Source: Halorientalis sp. (GTDB lineage: Archaea > Halobacteriota > Halobacteria > Halobacteriales > Haloarculaceae). Taken from it: a DNA stretch of 64,000 bases. Positions within the stretch are counted from its first letter, which is position 1. Each line of letters starts with the position of its first letter. Where the stretch lies: assembly GCF_028275115.1 (NCBI RefSeq), contig NZ_JAQCNH010000112.1:1-64000 (forward strand), written 5' to 3'. The position numbers were made by a program, and so were the translations under genes. Below, piece after piece: positions 15,262-23,219 of the stretch. The notes under the pieces were generated by a model that saw nothing but the letters and a program-made list of their open reading frames with translations, had not been told where the DNA came from and did not search any database.

Positions 15262-16257
15262 TCAGGCGACCGGGGTTCGTTCGACGACCTGCCCGTCGTA
15301 GCTCGGGTACTGCTCGACGATTTCACCCTCATCGAGGTCGCCGTCGGCGACCATCTCCTCCAGCAACCACCACGCCACCTCGACGTGGTCGGATTTGACG
15401 GTGTAGTACTCCTCGGGGACGCCCAGATTCTCGAAGCGCTCGGGGTCGACCCAGGTCTTCCCGTAGACGAGGGTCCCGTCGTCGGTCACCTCGTCGAAGG
15501 GGCGGCGGACGGTTCGGGCCATACGCTTGAGTCGCCGGCGGTGCTGTGCGGCGTCTTTGAACACCGACGTGCAGAAGTACACCCTCTCGTGGTCGCCCAT
15601 GACGTTCAGAATCTCTTCGCGGCCGTTCTCAACGGCACTCATGTGCCCCTCCTTCAGTTCGTAGCCTTTCTCCTGCATCCGGCGGTAGTTGCCGTCGGAC
15701 ATCTCGAACTCGTTGATGTTACAGAACTCCGCCGCGCCTTCCTCGAGGAACTGTATGAACTCCGTCTCCGGGCGGATACCGGGAATCTCGAACGCGGGGG
15801 TGAGCCCTTCATCACGGGCGACGTAGAGGATGTCCTCCCACTCGGTGCCGTGGAGGTCACCCCACTGCTCGAACGGTGGGTGGAAACGAATCTCGTCGAG
15901 GCCGGCCTCGCTCAGACGGCGCATGTTCTCGCGGCCGCCCGTGATGCCGGTGTAGAGGTGCGTGTGGAACTCCTCACCGTACTCCTCTTTCAGCAGCGAG
16001 AGGTACCGGGTCGTGCGACCCATCGCCTCCTGAGGTTCGCCACCGGTGATGGAGGCACCGAGTGCGTCCATGCGCTCGGCTTCCTCGAGTACGTCCTGGT
16101 CGGTCTCGACCTGGCGCTCGTTGGCGTACACGTCAGTGACGTTCTTGCGGTTCTCACCGAGCGGGCAATAAAAACAATCGCGCTGGTCACAGTAGCCGTA
16201 AACGAAGAGAACGAGCTTGCCACCCTGGGCGCACTGTTCACAGCCCTTGGAGATCAT
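15262..16257 (-). CDS. Radical SAM protein
   Basis: A 331-residue protein with the cluster motif C23-X4-C28-X2-C31 (GYCDQRDCFYCPLG), which differs from the standard CX3CX2C by one residue. GASITGGEPQEA is the GGEP SAM-binding motif, and IRFHPPFEQW and AFEIPGIRPE continue the barrel. An N-terminal pair C6/C9 and scattered cysteines (FCNINEF, YFCTSVF) may hold another cluster. The haloarchaeal homologues are annotated only as radical SAM; the substrate is unknown. It is divergent from the PsiE gene, 106 nt away. Confidence 0.88.
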   Translation of the reverse strand: MISKGCEQCAQGGKLVLFVYGYCDQRDCFYCPLGENRKNVTDVYANERQVETDQDVLEEAERMDALGASITGGEPQEAMGRTTRYLSLLKEEYGEEFHTHLYTGITGGRENMRRLSEAGLDEIRFHPPFEQWGDLHGTEWEDILYVARDEGLTPAFEIPGIRPETEFIQFLEEGAAEFCNINEFEMSDGNYRRMQEKGYELKEGHMSAVENGREEILNVMGDHERVYFCTSVFKDAAQHRRRLKRMARTVRRPFDEVTDDGTLVYGKTWVDPERFENLGVPEEYYTVKSDHVEVAWWLLEEMVADGDLDEGEIVEQYPSYDGQVVERTPVA

Positions 16258-16333
16258 CTGTTACCGATTCTTTCCCGTCGAGGGGCAAAAGCCGTGCGAA
16301 ATGGAGTCGACGCGTGTCCGACCGACACCGGCC

Positions 16334-16340
16334 TTTTAAC
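16334..16340 (+). promoter_or_regulatory. TATA-like box before the psiE-like gene
   Basis: The TTTTAAC tract lies 24-30 nt before the ATG at 16364, consistent with a leaderless transcript. Confidence 0.45.
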
Positions 16341-16363
16341 TGTTCGGGCTGTACTGTCGATTC

Positions 16364-16918
16364 ATGGACGACGAGGGTTCGGGCCACGGCGGCGAATCCA
16401 CCGACGAGGCCGGCGGCGAGGCCGCCGTCGCTGGGGAGTCGGATACCCCACTCCGGGGAACGAGAATCGACCCGTTCGTCAGCTTCTCCGAACGGATCAT
16501 GCAGTTCGTCGAACTAATCGCAGGGTTCGTCCTCGTCGTGCTGTTCGCCATCGGCGTGTTCGACCTCGGTCTCCAGATTGTCGAGGAGATCCGAAGCGGC
16601 GACATCAGCCAACCGCTCGTCGTCATCGGGTTCATCGATACCGCGCTCCTGCTTTTTATTATCGTCGAGGTGTACAACACCGTTATCGCCTACGCGCGGT
16701 CGGACGAGACGGCGCGTATCCTTCGACTGGTGATCTTCACGGGGGTTATCGCGCTGGTCCGGAAAGCGATCGTCTTCCGCACCGGCGAGTTTGCGACGAA
16801 GATGGACGCGCTGATGGTCGCGGCCTCTTATGCGCTGCTTACGCTGACGCTCGGCGTACTGCTGTTCGTCAGTTACCAGTACGTCGGCAGCGAGGGCGAC
16901 GAACCGGCCGGGCTCTGA
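16364..16918 (+). CDS. PsiE-family membrane protein
   Basis: A 184-residue protein. After an acidic Gly-rich N-terminus (1-40) come four membrane segments: LIAGFVLVVLFAIGVFDLGL, VVIGFIDTALLLFIIVEVYNTV, ILRLVIFTGVIALVRKAIVF and ALLTLTLGVLLFVSYQYVG. The ARSDETARI loop and R-K-A-I-V-F match the phosphate-starvation-inducible PsiE family. No activity has been established for this family, and nothing here ties the gene to phosphate regulation. Confidence 0.82.
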   Translation: MDDEGSGHGGESTDEAGGEAAVAGESDTPLRGTRIDPFVSFSERIMQFVELIAGFVLVVLFAIGVFDLGLQIVEEIRSGDISQPLVVIGFIDTALLLFIIVEVYNTVIAYARSDETARILRLVIFTGVIALVRKAIVFRTGEFATKMDALMVAASYALLTLTLGVLLFVSYQYVGSEGDEPAGL

Positions 16919-17020
16919 GCCAGCGGTCGCCGAACCGCGCGGAGCCGAGCCCACCCTGCCGGGTCGACTCACGCCCGTCCGCCCAAAAGCAGATAAGCGA
17001 TAGCAGCGAAATAACGAGTG

Positions 17021-18103
17021 ATGCTGCTGGTCCTGTGTGTGGACCTCGACGACGACCTCGGACGCAAGACCGGAGTAGACACCCCCGTGATCGGTCGGGA
17101 CGCCGTCGAAACGGCCGCCGTATCACTCGCGACGGCAGACCCCGAGGACTCCGACGTGAACGTCCTGTTCGAGGGGCTACACATTCAGGACGAGATCGAC
17201 GACGAGGAAGTCGAGGTCGCGGCAGTGACCGGTATCGACGGCACGGAAGTCGCGGCGAACCGCAGGGTCGGCGAGGAAGTCGACACGGTGCTGGCGAGCA
17301 TCTCCGCCAGCGACGACGTGCGCGCCATCGTCGTCACCGACGGCGCTCAAGACGAGAGCGTCGTTCCAGTGATTCGCTCACGCGTCTATATCGACGGCGT
17401 TCGGCGCGTCGTCGTCCGCCAGGCACAGGATCTAGAGTCGATGTACTACACTATCAAGCAGGTGCTCGACGACCCCGAGACCCGCGGGACCATCCTCGTC
17501 CCGCTCGGCATCCTGTTGCTGATCTATCCACTGGCGATCATCGCCGACCAACTGGGGCTGCCCGGCGCGGTCTTCGGCATCACCTCCGGCCTGCTCGGCC
17601 TCTACATTCTCGGCCGCGGCCTCGGTGTCGAGCGGGCGCTAGATTCGGCCATCGACCGCCTCCGGTCGGTGTTCTACGCCGGTCGCGTGACGCTTATCAC
17701 CTCCGTCGTCGCCGCCGCGCTGCTGCTCATCGGCGGCGTCGAGGGCGTCCAGTTGCTCGAAGCTACCCAGACCGACCGCGGGACGCTGGGCGCGCTCGAG
17801 GTACTAGCGGCGCTCGTGTTCGGGGCTGTCCGCTGGTTCGCCGCCGCCGGTATCACCTCCAGCCTCGGCCGCGTCACCGACGAGTATCTCGCCGGCGAGT
17901 TCGAGTGGCACTACCTCAACGCCCCCTTCTACGTCGTCGCCATCTCTGCGGTCCTCTACGGGATGAGCGCCTACTTCCTCGATCTCGTAACCATCTCTTT
18001 CCTCGCGGCGACCCTCACCGGCGGTACCATCCTCGGTCTCGTCAGCACGCTGGCCTTCGCCGTCGTCGAGTCCCGTGCCCGGAAAGATCGACCACCCGCC
18101 TGA
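17021..18103 (+). CDS. DUF373 family membrane protein
   Basis: A 360-residue protein with a soluble N-terminal domain starting LLVLCVDLDDDLGRKTG (the DUF373 signature with its Asp cluster), containing GRDAVETAA and DGAQDESVVPVI, then six or so membrane segments from residue 150 (LVPLGILLLIYPLAIIAD) to the end. The family is widespread in archaea with no known activity. ATG 17021 is directly preceded by GTG 17018; either could be used. A leaderless start is likely. Confidence 0.85.
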   Translation: MLLVLCVDLDDDLGRKTGVDTPVIGRDAVETAAVSLATADPEDSDVNVLFEGLHIQDEIDDEEVEVAAVTGIDGTEVAANRRVGEEVDTVLASISASDDVRAIVVTDGAQDESVVPVIRSRVYIDGVRRVVVRQAQDLESMYYTIKQVLDDPETRGTILVPLGILLLIYPLAIIADQLGLPGAVFGITSGLLGLYILGRGLGVERALDSAIDRLRSVFYAGRVTLITSVVAAALLLIGGVEGVQLLEATQTDRGTLGALEVLAALVFGAVRWFAAAGITSSLGRVTDEYLAGEFEWHYLNAPFYVVAISAVLYGMSAYFLDLVTISFLAATLTGGTILGLVSTLAFAVVESRARKDRPPA

Positions 18104-18156
18104 GCCCCGCTCGGAACCGTCCGGCAGCGTGACCACGGTCGAGTTCGACAGAACGG

Positions 18157-18166
18157 TTATTTTATG
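18157..18166 (+). promoter_or_regulatory. TATA-like box before the hicB-like gene
   Basis: TTATTTTATG is centred about 25 nt before the ATG at 18186 and supports that start over the longer upstream frame. Confidence 0.5.
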
Positions 18167-18185
18167 TTCTCTCGTACACCGCTAT

Positions 18186-18434
18186 ATGTCCTGCCAGGAG
18201 ATCCGTCTCATCAAAAAGGCCGACGACCAGTGGTCCGCAGTCGACGTCGAAACCAGCGTCGTCACACAGGGCGAAACCCGCCGGCAGGCCCTGGAGGCCC
18301 TCGACGAGGCCGTCGTCCTCTACACCGACGACGACGGCACGGCTATCGGCGACGAAGTCGCATACCTCGAAGACCACGGCATCAACCCGGCCGAAGTCAC
18401 CGACCCACGAGAGCTTCCGGAGGTCATGCAGTAG
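18186..18434 (+). CDS. HicB-family antitoxin-like protein, solitary
   Basis: An 82-residue protein. IRLIKKADDQWSAVDVETSVVTQGETRRQALEALDEAV is a HicB partial RNase-H-like fold, with the usual GxTxxEA-type helix (GETRRQALEALDEA). The C-terminus is short and acidic with no obvious DNA-binding domain. No HicA-like toxin ORF (a short basic dsRBD with a catalytic His) is seen within several hundred bases on either side. Solitary HicB-like proteins are common in haloarchaea and may not be antitoxins. Confidence 0.75.
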   Translation: MSCQEIRLIKKADDQWSAVDVETSVVTQGETRRQALEALDEAVVLYTDDDGTAIGDEVAYLEDHGINPAEVTDPRELPEVMQ

Positions 18435-18506
18435 CGGGGGCGACCGTCGGGAGTCCTCGAAACGTCGAGCGGGGAGCGACGACCCACGGGACAGTGAGGA
18501 CCACTG

Positions 18507-19349
18507 TCACCGTTCTCTGACTACGACGAACTCGGCCAAGTCCTCCAGATACGCCAGCGCCTGTGAATCCTCCGCGTCGACCGCCGAGAGCGACGCCAGC
18601 GCCTCGTCGGACATTTCGCGGGCGCGCTCGTTTGCCTCCTCCGGTGTCAGGTCCGTCACCTGGACGAGCGACGGGCGGTCCATCTCCGCGTCGTGACCCG
18701 TCGGCTTCCCCAGGTCGTCGGCCTCGGCGGTCGCGTCCAGCACGTCGTCACGCATCTGGAAGGCGATTCCCACACGCTCGGCGTACTGTCCGAACGCCTC
18801 AACCGTGTAGGCGTCTGCGTCGGCCGCGATAGCGCCCAGTTCGGCCGCAGCACGGAACAGCGCGCCGGTCTTCCGGCGAGCCAGCTCCATGTACTCGGCC
18901 TCATTTTCCGGCTGTGCAACCAGTTCCGTGGCTTCTCCTTCCCCGAGTTCGACCATCGACTCCGAGACAGCCTGCATTGCCCGCTCGTCGCTCGAAAACA
19001 GGGCAAACGCCTCACCGAGCAGCCCGTCGGAGGCGATGATTGCCGGGCCAAAGCCGAATTCGGCCCACGCGCTCGGAACACCCCGTCGGACCTCCGAGTC
19101 GTCGATTATGTCGTCGATCACGAGCGACGCGTTGTGAACGAGTTCGACACCCACGGCAAAATCGACCGCGTCCGCCGGCTCACCACCCAGCGACTCACAG
19201 ACCAGCACCGTCACAGTCGGGCGGACACGCTTCCCGCCCGAGAGCGTGACGTGCCCCAACTCGTCGGCCAGCTCCGCCGGCTTGACCCCGTCGAGGACCG
19301 CCTCCAGCCGCTCCTCGACTCGCGCCCGGCGGCGCTCCAAATACTCCAT
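18507..19349 (-). CDS. idsA: Geranylgeranyl/polyprenyl diphosphate synthase
   Basis: A 280-residue trans-prenyltransferase. GGKRVRP lies at 38-44, the first Asp-rich motif at residues 79-84 (DDIIDD) and the second at 201-205 (DDVLD), both intact. It would make GGPP, the precursor of archaeal lipid chains and isoprenoids. The start was set at MEYLERRRARVEERL (19349), as the upstream extension is unlike the family. The chain-length residue before the first motif (HNASLVIDD) fits a C20 rather than C15 product, but this is inference. Confidence 0.88.
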   Translation of the reverse strand: MEYLERRRARVEERLEAVLDGVKPAELADELGHVTLSGGKRVRPTVTVLVCESLGGEPADAVDFAVGVELVHNASLVIDDIIDDSEVRRGVPSAWAEFGFGPAIIASDGLLGEAFALFSSDERAMQAVSESMVELGEGEATELVAQPENEAEYMELARRKTGALFRAAAELGAIAADADAYTVEAFGQYAERVGIAFQMRDDVLDATAEADDLGKPTGHDAEMDRPSLVQVTDLTPEEANERAREMSDEALASLSAVDAEDSQALAYLEDLAEFVVVRER

Positions 19350-19738
19350 TGGCAACTCATTAGAACTAGGGCCCAATGAGGCTGACGAACCGCTTCGTGA
19401 CGGGGGGCGCCCGCTACCCACGGCGGCGGCCGTTCAGCACGAGTCCATGACCGGAGGTCCGTCCATCCCGAAATCCGTCGTCACCGCAGTTCCTCCGAGC
19501 CCACGGCACTCGGATCGACATGCCCGTCGCGACCATCCGGAAGGTCTCGTCGTCTCTGGAAACCGACATCCCGCAGGACCCGAGGAGCTCGGTCTCCTGC
19601 ATCACCATCGCGTTGGTCGGCGCGTCTCTCCGCCTCCGTCGTCGGGTCGGTCCGGTCTGGAGGTGTCGGCCACGGGTTCCAAGACTCAGCACGGGGTCAG
19701 GGCTCGTCTCGGTGAGCCAGAGAGCGTCGCTCCCGCGG
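19350..19738. other. Gap without a confident gene
   Basis: Frames are open on both strands but none has a convincing start or recognisable fold. A minus-strand stretch at about 19520-19640 reading MVMQETELLGSCGMSVSRDDE looks somewhat protein-like and may be a remnant. High GC explains most of the open frames. Confidence 0.4.
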
Positions 19739-19839
19739 ACGTGGGTGAAAAAGCGGTCGCTCACGCCGTTTACGACCGTGCAAAAACTGAGTGTGTCGTC
19801 CCGAATTACACGTCCGGCACTTCGCCGCCGAACTCCTCG
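19739..19839 (-). repeat. Second copy of the etfA 3' end and terminator (101 bp)
   Basis: This copy matches 19889-19989 at 99 of 101 positions. It contains the last 11 codons plus stop of etfA (19806-19839), the T-tracts and the hairpin, and is placed 150 bp further downstream of etfA. The two differences (TA for CG at 19771-19772) fall in the arm of the hairpin and weaken it. Confidence 0.85.
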
Positions 19840-19888
19840 GATGCCACCTTTTTCCGCTCGGGTGCCCCCCGGCACCGCTCGCTCAAAA

Positions 19889-19989
19889 ACGTGGGTGAAA
19901 AAGCGGTCGCTCACGCCGTTCGCGACCGTGCAAAAACTGAGTGTGTCGTCCCGAATTACACGTCCGGCACTTCGCCGCCGAACTCCTCG
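19889..19989 (-). terminator. etfA 3' end with hairpin-T5 terminator (repeat copy B)
   Basis: On the minus strand, after the etfA stop (19956) comes T5, then a hairpin with arms CGGTCGC (19904-19910) and GCGACCG (19922-19928), immediately followed by TTTTT (19898-19902) and another T5 at 19885-19889. This looks like an intrinsic-type terminator for the etfBA transcript and is the original of the duplicated unit. Confidence 0.6.
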
Positions 19990-20927
19990 ATGAGGGCCGG
20001 CACGACCTCGAAGAGGTCGTCTTCGATACCGTAGTCAGCGAGGTCCCAGATGGGTGCATTGGGGTCGGTGTTGATCGTGACGATGGTGTCCGCACCCTTC
20101 ATTCCGGCGACGTGCTGGACGGCACCGGAGATGCCGATGGCGATGTACACGTCGGGCGTGACGACCTTTCCGGACTGTCCGACCTGCCGGTTGGCGGGCA
20201 GCCAGCCGTTGTCGACGATGGGACGGGACGAGGACAGCGTGGCGTCGGTCGCTTCGACCAGCGACTCGATCAGCGTGATGTTCGCTTCCTCGTCGATGCC
20301 GCGGCCGATGGAGATCAGGAAGTCCGCCTCGCTGATGTCGACGTCGCCGCCAGCGACTTCCTCGTAGCCGGTGACGGTGGACTGAATCTGGCCTTCGTCG
20401 ATATCGGCGTCGAACGCCTCGATGGTAGCGTCACCGTCACCCTCGGCCTGGGCCCACTCGGCCGGCCGGATGGTCACGGCAGCGTGGTCCTCCGCAACGT
20501 CGATAGTAGTCTCGACCTTGCCACCGTACTGCTCGCGGGTGACGGTGAGCCCGTCCTCGAACTCCAGGTCGACCACGTCGGTCACCAGCGGCAGACTGAG
20601 GCCCTCGGCGACCGCAGGCGCGTAGTCCAGCCCGTTGACCGAGTTCGGGGCCAGCAGGTACTGCGGGTCGAGTTCGGCGTAGAGTTGTTCGATGGCCTGC
20701 GTGTACACGTCGTGGTTGAACTCCTCGCCGTACTCGACGGTGTGGATAACGTCGACGCCCTCGCGATTGGCCTGGTCGGCGTAGTCGTCTACGTCGCCGC
20801 TGATGACGGCGAGGTGGAGGTCGCCGCCGGTCTGGTCGGCCAGGTCACGGCCGGCCGTGACCATCTCCAGACTCACATCGCGCAGTTCGTCACGGCGATG
20901 CTCGGTGATGGCGAGAACGTCCGTCAT
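19956..20927 (-). CDS. etfA: Electron transfer flavoprotein, alpha subunit
   Basis: A 323-residue protein. The N-terminal ETF domain contains DYADQANREGVDVIHTVEY and PNSVNGLDYAPAVAEGL. The C-terminal FAD-binding domain shows SIGRGIDEE, SSRPIVDNGWLP, RQVGQSGKVVTPDVYIA, GISGAVQH and INTDPNAPIWDLADYG, all family landmarks. It forms a heterodimer with EtfB and carries electrons from acyl-CoA and other dehydrogenases to the quinone pool. Its start overlaps the etfB stop (ATGA). No ETF-quinone oxidoreductase (fixC) is nearby. Confidence 0.93.
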   Translation of the reverse strand: MTDVLAITEHRRDELRDVSLEMVTAGRDLADQTGGDLHLAVISGDVDDYADQANREGVDVIHTVEYGEEFNHDVYTQAIEQLYAELDPQYLLAPNSVNGLDYAPAVAEGLSLPLVTDVVDLEFEDGLTVTREQYGGKVETTIDVAEDHAAVTIRPAEWAQAEGDGDATIEAFDADIDEGQIQSTVTGYEEVAGGDVDISEADFLISIGRGIDEEANITLIESLVEATDATLSSSRPIVDNGWLPANRQVGQSGKVVTPDVYIAIGISGAVQHVAGMKGADTIVTINTDPNAPIWDLADYGIEDDLFEVVPALIEEFGGEVPDV

Positions 20928-21718
20928 CCCTCGACCACCCCCTTGTCACGAAGGAATTCGGCCAACTGGTCGGCCTCCTCTTCGGGGTCGCCGCTCCAGA
21001 CCGTCGCGTCGCCCTCGGATTCGGGCTCGTACATGTCGGTCTGGGCCAGCGGACTCTCGAGCACGTCGGCGTCGAGGCCAACGTCCTCGAGGGACTTGAG
21101 GTCAAGCGGTTTGCTCTGTGCCTGGCGGATGCCGCGCAGGCTCGCGTAGCGGGGCTCGTTGATACCGGACTGAATGGTTAGCACGGCGGGGCTCTCGACT
21201 TCGGTGAGCTCCTCGACGCCGCCTTCCAGTTCGCGGTGGACGGTCGCGACGCCACTCTCGATGTCGAGGTCGAGCTGGTTGACAACGGCGGCCCACTCGA
21301 AGCCAATCTTCTCGGCCAGTGTGACGCCCGTCGCGCCGTTGGACTCGTCACTGGCCTGGACACCGGTCAGGACGAGGTCGGGGTCTTCCTCCTCGACGAC
21401 GGCGGCTAGCAGTTCGGCCTTGGCCTCGACATCGAGATAGCTCGCGGATTCGACGTCGTCGTCCCAGACACGAACCGCGCGGTCGGCACCCTTGGCCAGT
21501 GCCATCCGGACGGTCTCCTCGGCGCGTTCCGGGCCGATGGTCGCGGTGACGACTTCCACGTCGTCGTGCTCCTCGCTGATCTGAACGGCTTCTTCGACGG
21601 CGTAGTCGTCCCATTCGTTGAGGTCGTACTCGAGATACTGCTCGGCGATATCGCCACCGGAGATCTCGAACTCGTCTTCGACTTCCGCCACCTCCTTTAC
21701 CGTTACGAGAATCTTCAT
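20924..21718 (-). CDS. etfB: Electron transfer flavoprotein, beta subunit
   Basis: A 264-residue protein. MKILVTVKEVAEVEDEFEI is the usual beta-subunit N-terminus, then YDLNEWDDYAVEEAVQI, GADRAVRVWDDD, TGVQASDESNGATG (nucleotide-binding loop) and SPAVLTIQSGINEPRYASLRGI. It starts the etfB-etfA operon; ATG 21718 was chosen because the 9-codon upstream extension does not belong to the family. AT-rich sequence at 21725-21750 holds the probable promoter. Confidence 0.92.
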   Translation of the reverse strand: MKILVTVKEVAEVEDEFEISGGDIAEQYLEYDLNEWDDYAVEEAVQISEEHDDVEVVTATIGPERAEETVRMALAKGADRAVRVWDDDVESASYLDVEAKAELLAAVVEEEDPDLVLTGVQASDESNGATGVTLAEKIGFEWAAVVNQLDLDIESGVATVHRELEGGVEELTEVESPAVLTIQSGINEPRYASLRGIRQAQSKPLDLKSLEDVGLDADVLESPLAQTDMYEPESEGDATVWSGDPEEEADQLAEFLRDKGVVEG

Positions 21719-21828
21719 ACTCAACAATAACTGTGGATTGCTCACCGTTAAACGTTTCCGAACACTAGAACCGGTGAAAACTGTTCGTTCGCCAACTAGA
21801 ACGGGGTCACGGTGTTCGGGCAGCCCTG

Positions 21829-23031
21829 TTATCCGTTTCCGGGCTCTTCACCGTTCATACCCGTGACGTCCTCGTCGGGGAAGGAGATGAGATTCTCTCG
21901 GCCGATTCGGAGTTTGTCGATGCGACCCGCGTCGTCCATCGACGAGAGCAGTTGAGACACCTTCGCGTTCGACCAGTCGGTCTCTCTGACGATGTTCGCC
22001 TGTTTCATGCGCCCGCCGTTCCGTTCGAGCAGGCGTTCGATGCGTTCCTCGTCGCTCAGCAGTTCCACGTCGACCTCGGACTCGTCTTCGGTGGCCGCGG
22101 TCCCGCCATCGGTCGTCGAGGCGGCAGTCCCGGTTGTCGTCGCCGGCGGCGGGTCGTCCCCACTGTCGCCGTTACCCGCCTCACTGCCGTCGCTCGGGGA
22201 CGCAGGCGATGGGAGGTCGACGTCCCGCGTCACGAGCAGGTACGCGACCACGACAACGAGCAACGGCACCACGAGACCCAGCAGCAACAGCGGGGGGATG
22301 GCACCGGACTGCGAATCGTCCGTGCTGTTGTTTGGCGGGGTCGCGTTCCCGCTTCGCTGATAGACGACCGACGGCTGACTCGCTTGGAAGGTACCGTCCT
22401 GTGCACCCTCCCAGCGGAGCGACGCGTTCGTCACCGAGTACCCCGGCGGAGCGGCGCTAAACAGGTCGTACGTTCCGGGGGGAGCGATGGTGAGTGTCTG
22501 GTTCGCCCCGAGTGTCGGGAACCACGTTCCGTTGGACGGCAGGAACACGTCGTCGACGTAGAGGTTCGTGCCGGATTTCCGGGCGAACCCGGTCCAGGTG
22601 AACCGGAGGACGAGTTGTCCGGTATCACCGGTGACAGTGCTTCGCCGCGTCACACCGGAGATCTCCATAGAGCGCCCAGTTGCAACGCTGGCCCGGTCGC
22701 TCGCCGCCCTGACCGTCCGGACCGTCTCCGAATCTGATTCGCTCTCGAAGTCGTCTGCGGTCGCTCTGAAAGCCGCCCGCTTTGCCTCGGTACCGACCGT
22801 GTAGTTCCGTCTGATCGTCCACACCGCGTCACCGTTGGACCGGATCCCGACGTGGAAGAGCGTGTCAGTTCGGTTTATTTCGGTGTCCTGTGTCTGGCTG
22901 GCACCAGCACCACTCGCGACCGCCGACTGATGAGCGCCGGTTCCGGCAGCGAGAACCGGGGCCGCAACCGGACCTGCGGTCAAGAGGAGGGCGAGTGAGG
23001 CGAGCAGGGCGGCGTGTGCCCGCGTCAACAT
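21829..23031 (-). CDS. Membrane-anchored winged-HTH regulator (DUF7345/DUF7343 type)
   Basis: A 400-residue protein. It has a signal peptide (residues 1-30, AALLASLALLLTAGPVAAPVLA) and a secreted beta-rich domain of about 200 residues with NGT/NQT sites. A TM helix follows at about 240-265 (IPPLLLLGLVVPLLVVVVAYLLV), then an acidic, Thr-rich linker. The C-terminal winged helix contains ERIERLLERNGGRMKQANIV and TDWSNAKVSQLLSSMDDAGRI. This is the haloarchaeal one-component architecture in which an outside domain is linked to an inside HTH (I recall DUF7345 plus DUF7343). It is divergent from a secreted-protein gene and may control it. Confidence 0.82.
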   Translation of the reverse strand: MLTRAHAALLASLALLLTAGPVAAPVLAAGTGAHQSAVASGAGASQTQDTEINRTDTLFHVGIRSNGDAVWTIRRNYTVGTEAKRAAFRATADDFESESDSETVRTVRAASDRASVATGRSMEISGVTRRSTVTGDTGQLVLRFTWTGFARKSGTNLYVDDVFLPSNGTWFPTLGANQTLTIAPPGTYDLFSAAPPGYSVTNASLRWEGAQDGTFQASQPSVVYQRSGNATPPNNSTDDSQSGAIPPLLLLGLVVPLLVVVVAYLLVTRDVDLPSPASPSDGSEAGNGDSGDDPPPATTTGTAASTTDGGTAATEDESEVDVELLSDEERIERLLERNGGRMKQANIVRETDWSNAKVSQLLSSMDDAGRIDKLRIGRENLISFPDEDVTGMNGEEPGNG

Positions 23032-23219
23032 TACCCCTCTCTGGTCGCGCCTCGGGCAAAACACTTTCCATCAGACGAAAAAACGTCAGGAGCGGCCGTG
23101 AAAGATCTAAGCGGCGCTCACACGGCGACAGAAAGGTAGAACTGCCGACAGGACCGGCGGCAGCGGCGGGAGTCGGTCGGGTTTTTTGTAGTGGCACGTC
23201 TATGTGGCAGGTAGCCGCC

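Noticed and set aside
15223-18132. 969-codon open frame on the plus strand
   Set aside because: It runs antisense through the radical SAM gene and out of frame through the PsiE and DUF373 genes. Its translation is Arg-rich and low-complexity, an effect of high GC.
19414-20034. Several open frames with duplicated RSLTPF-like ends
   Set aside because: Their internal repeats come from the 101-bp duplication of the etfA tail, not from a repeated protein.
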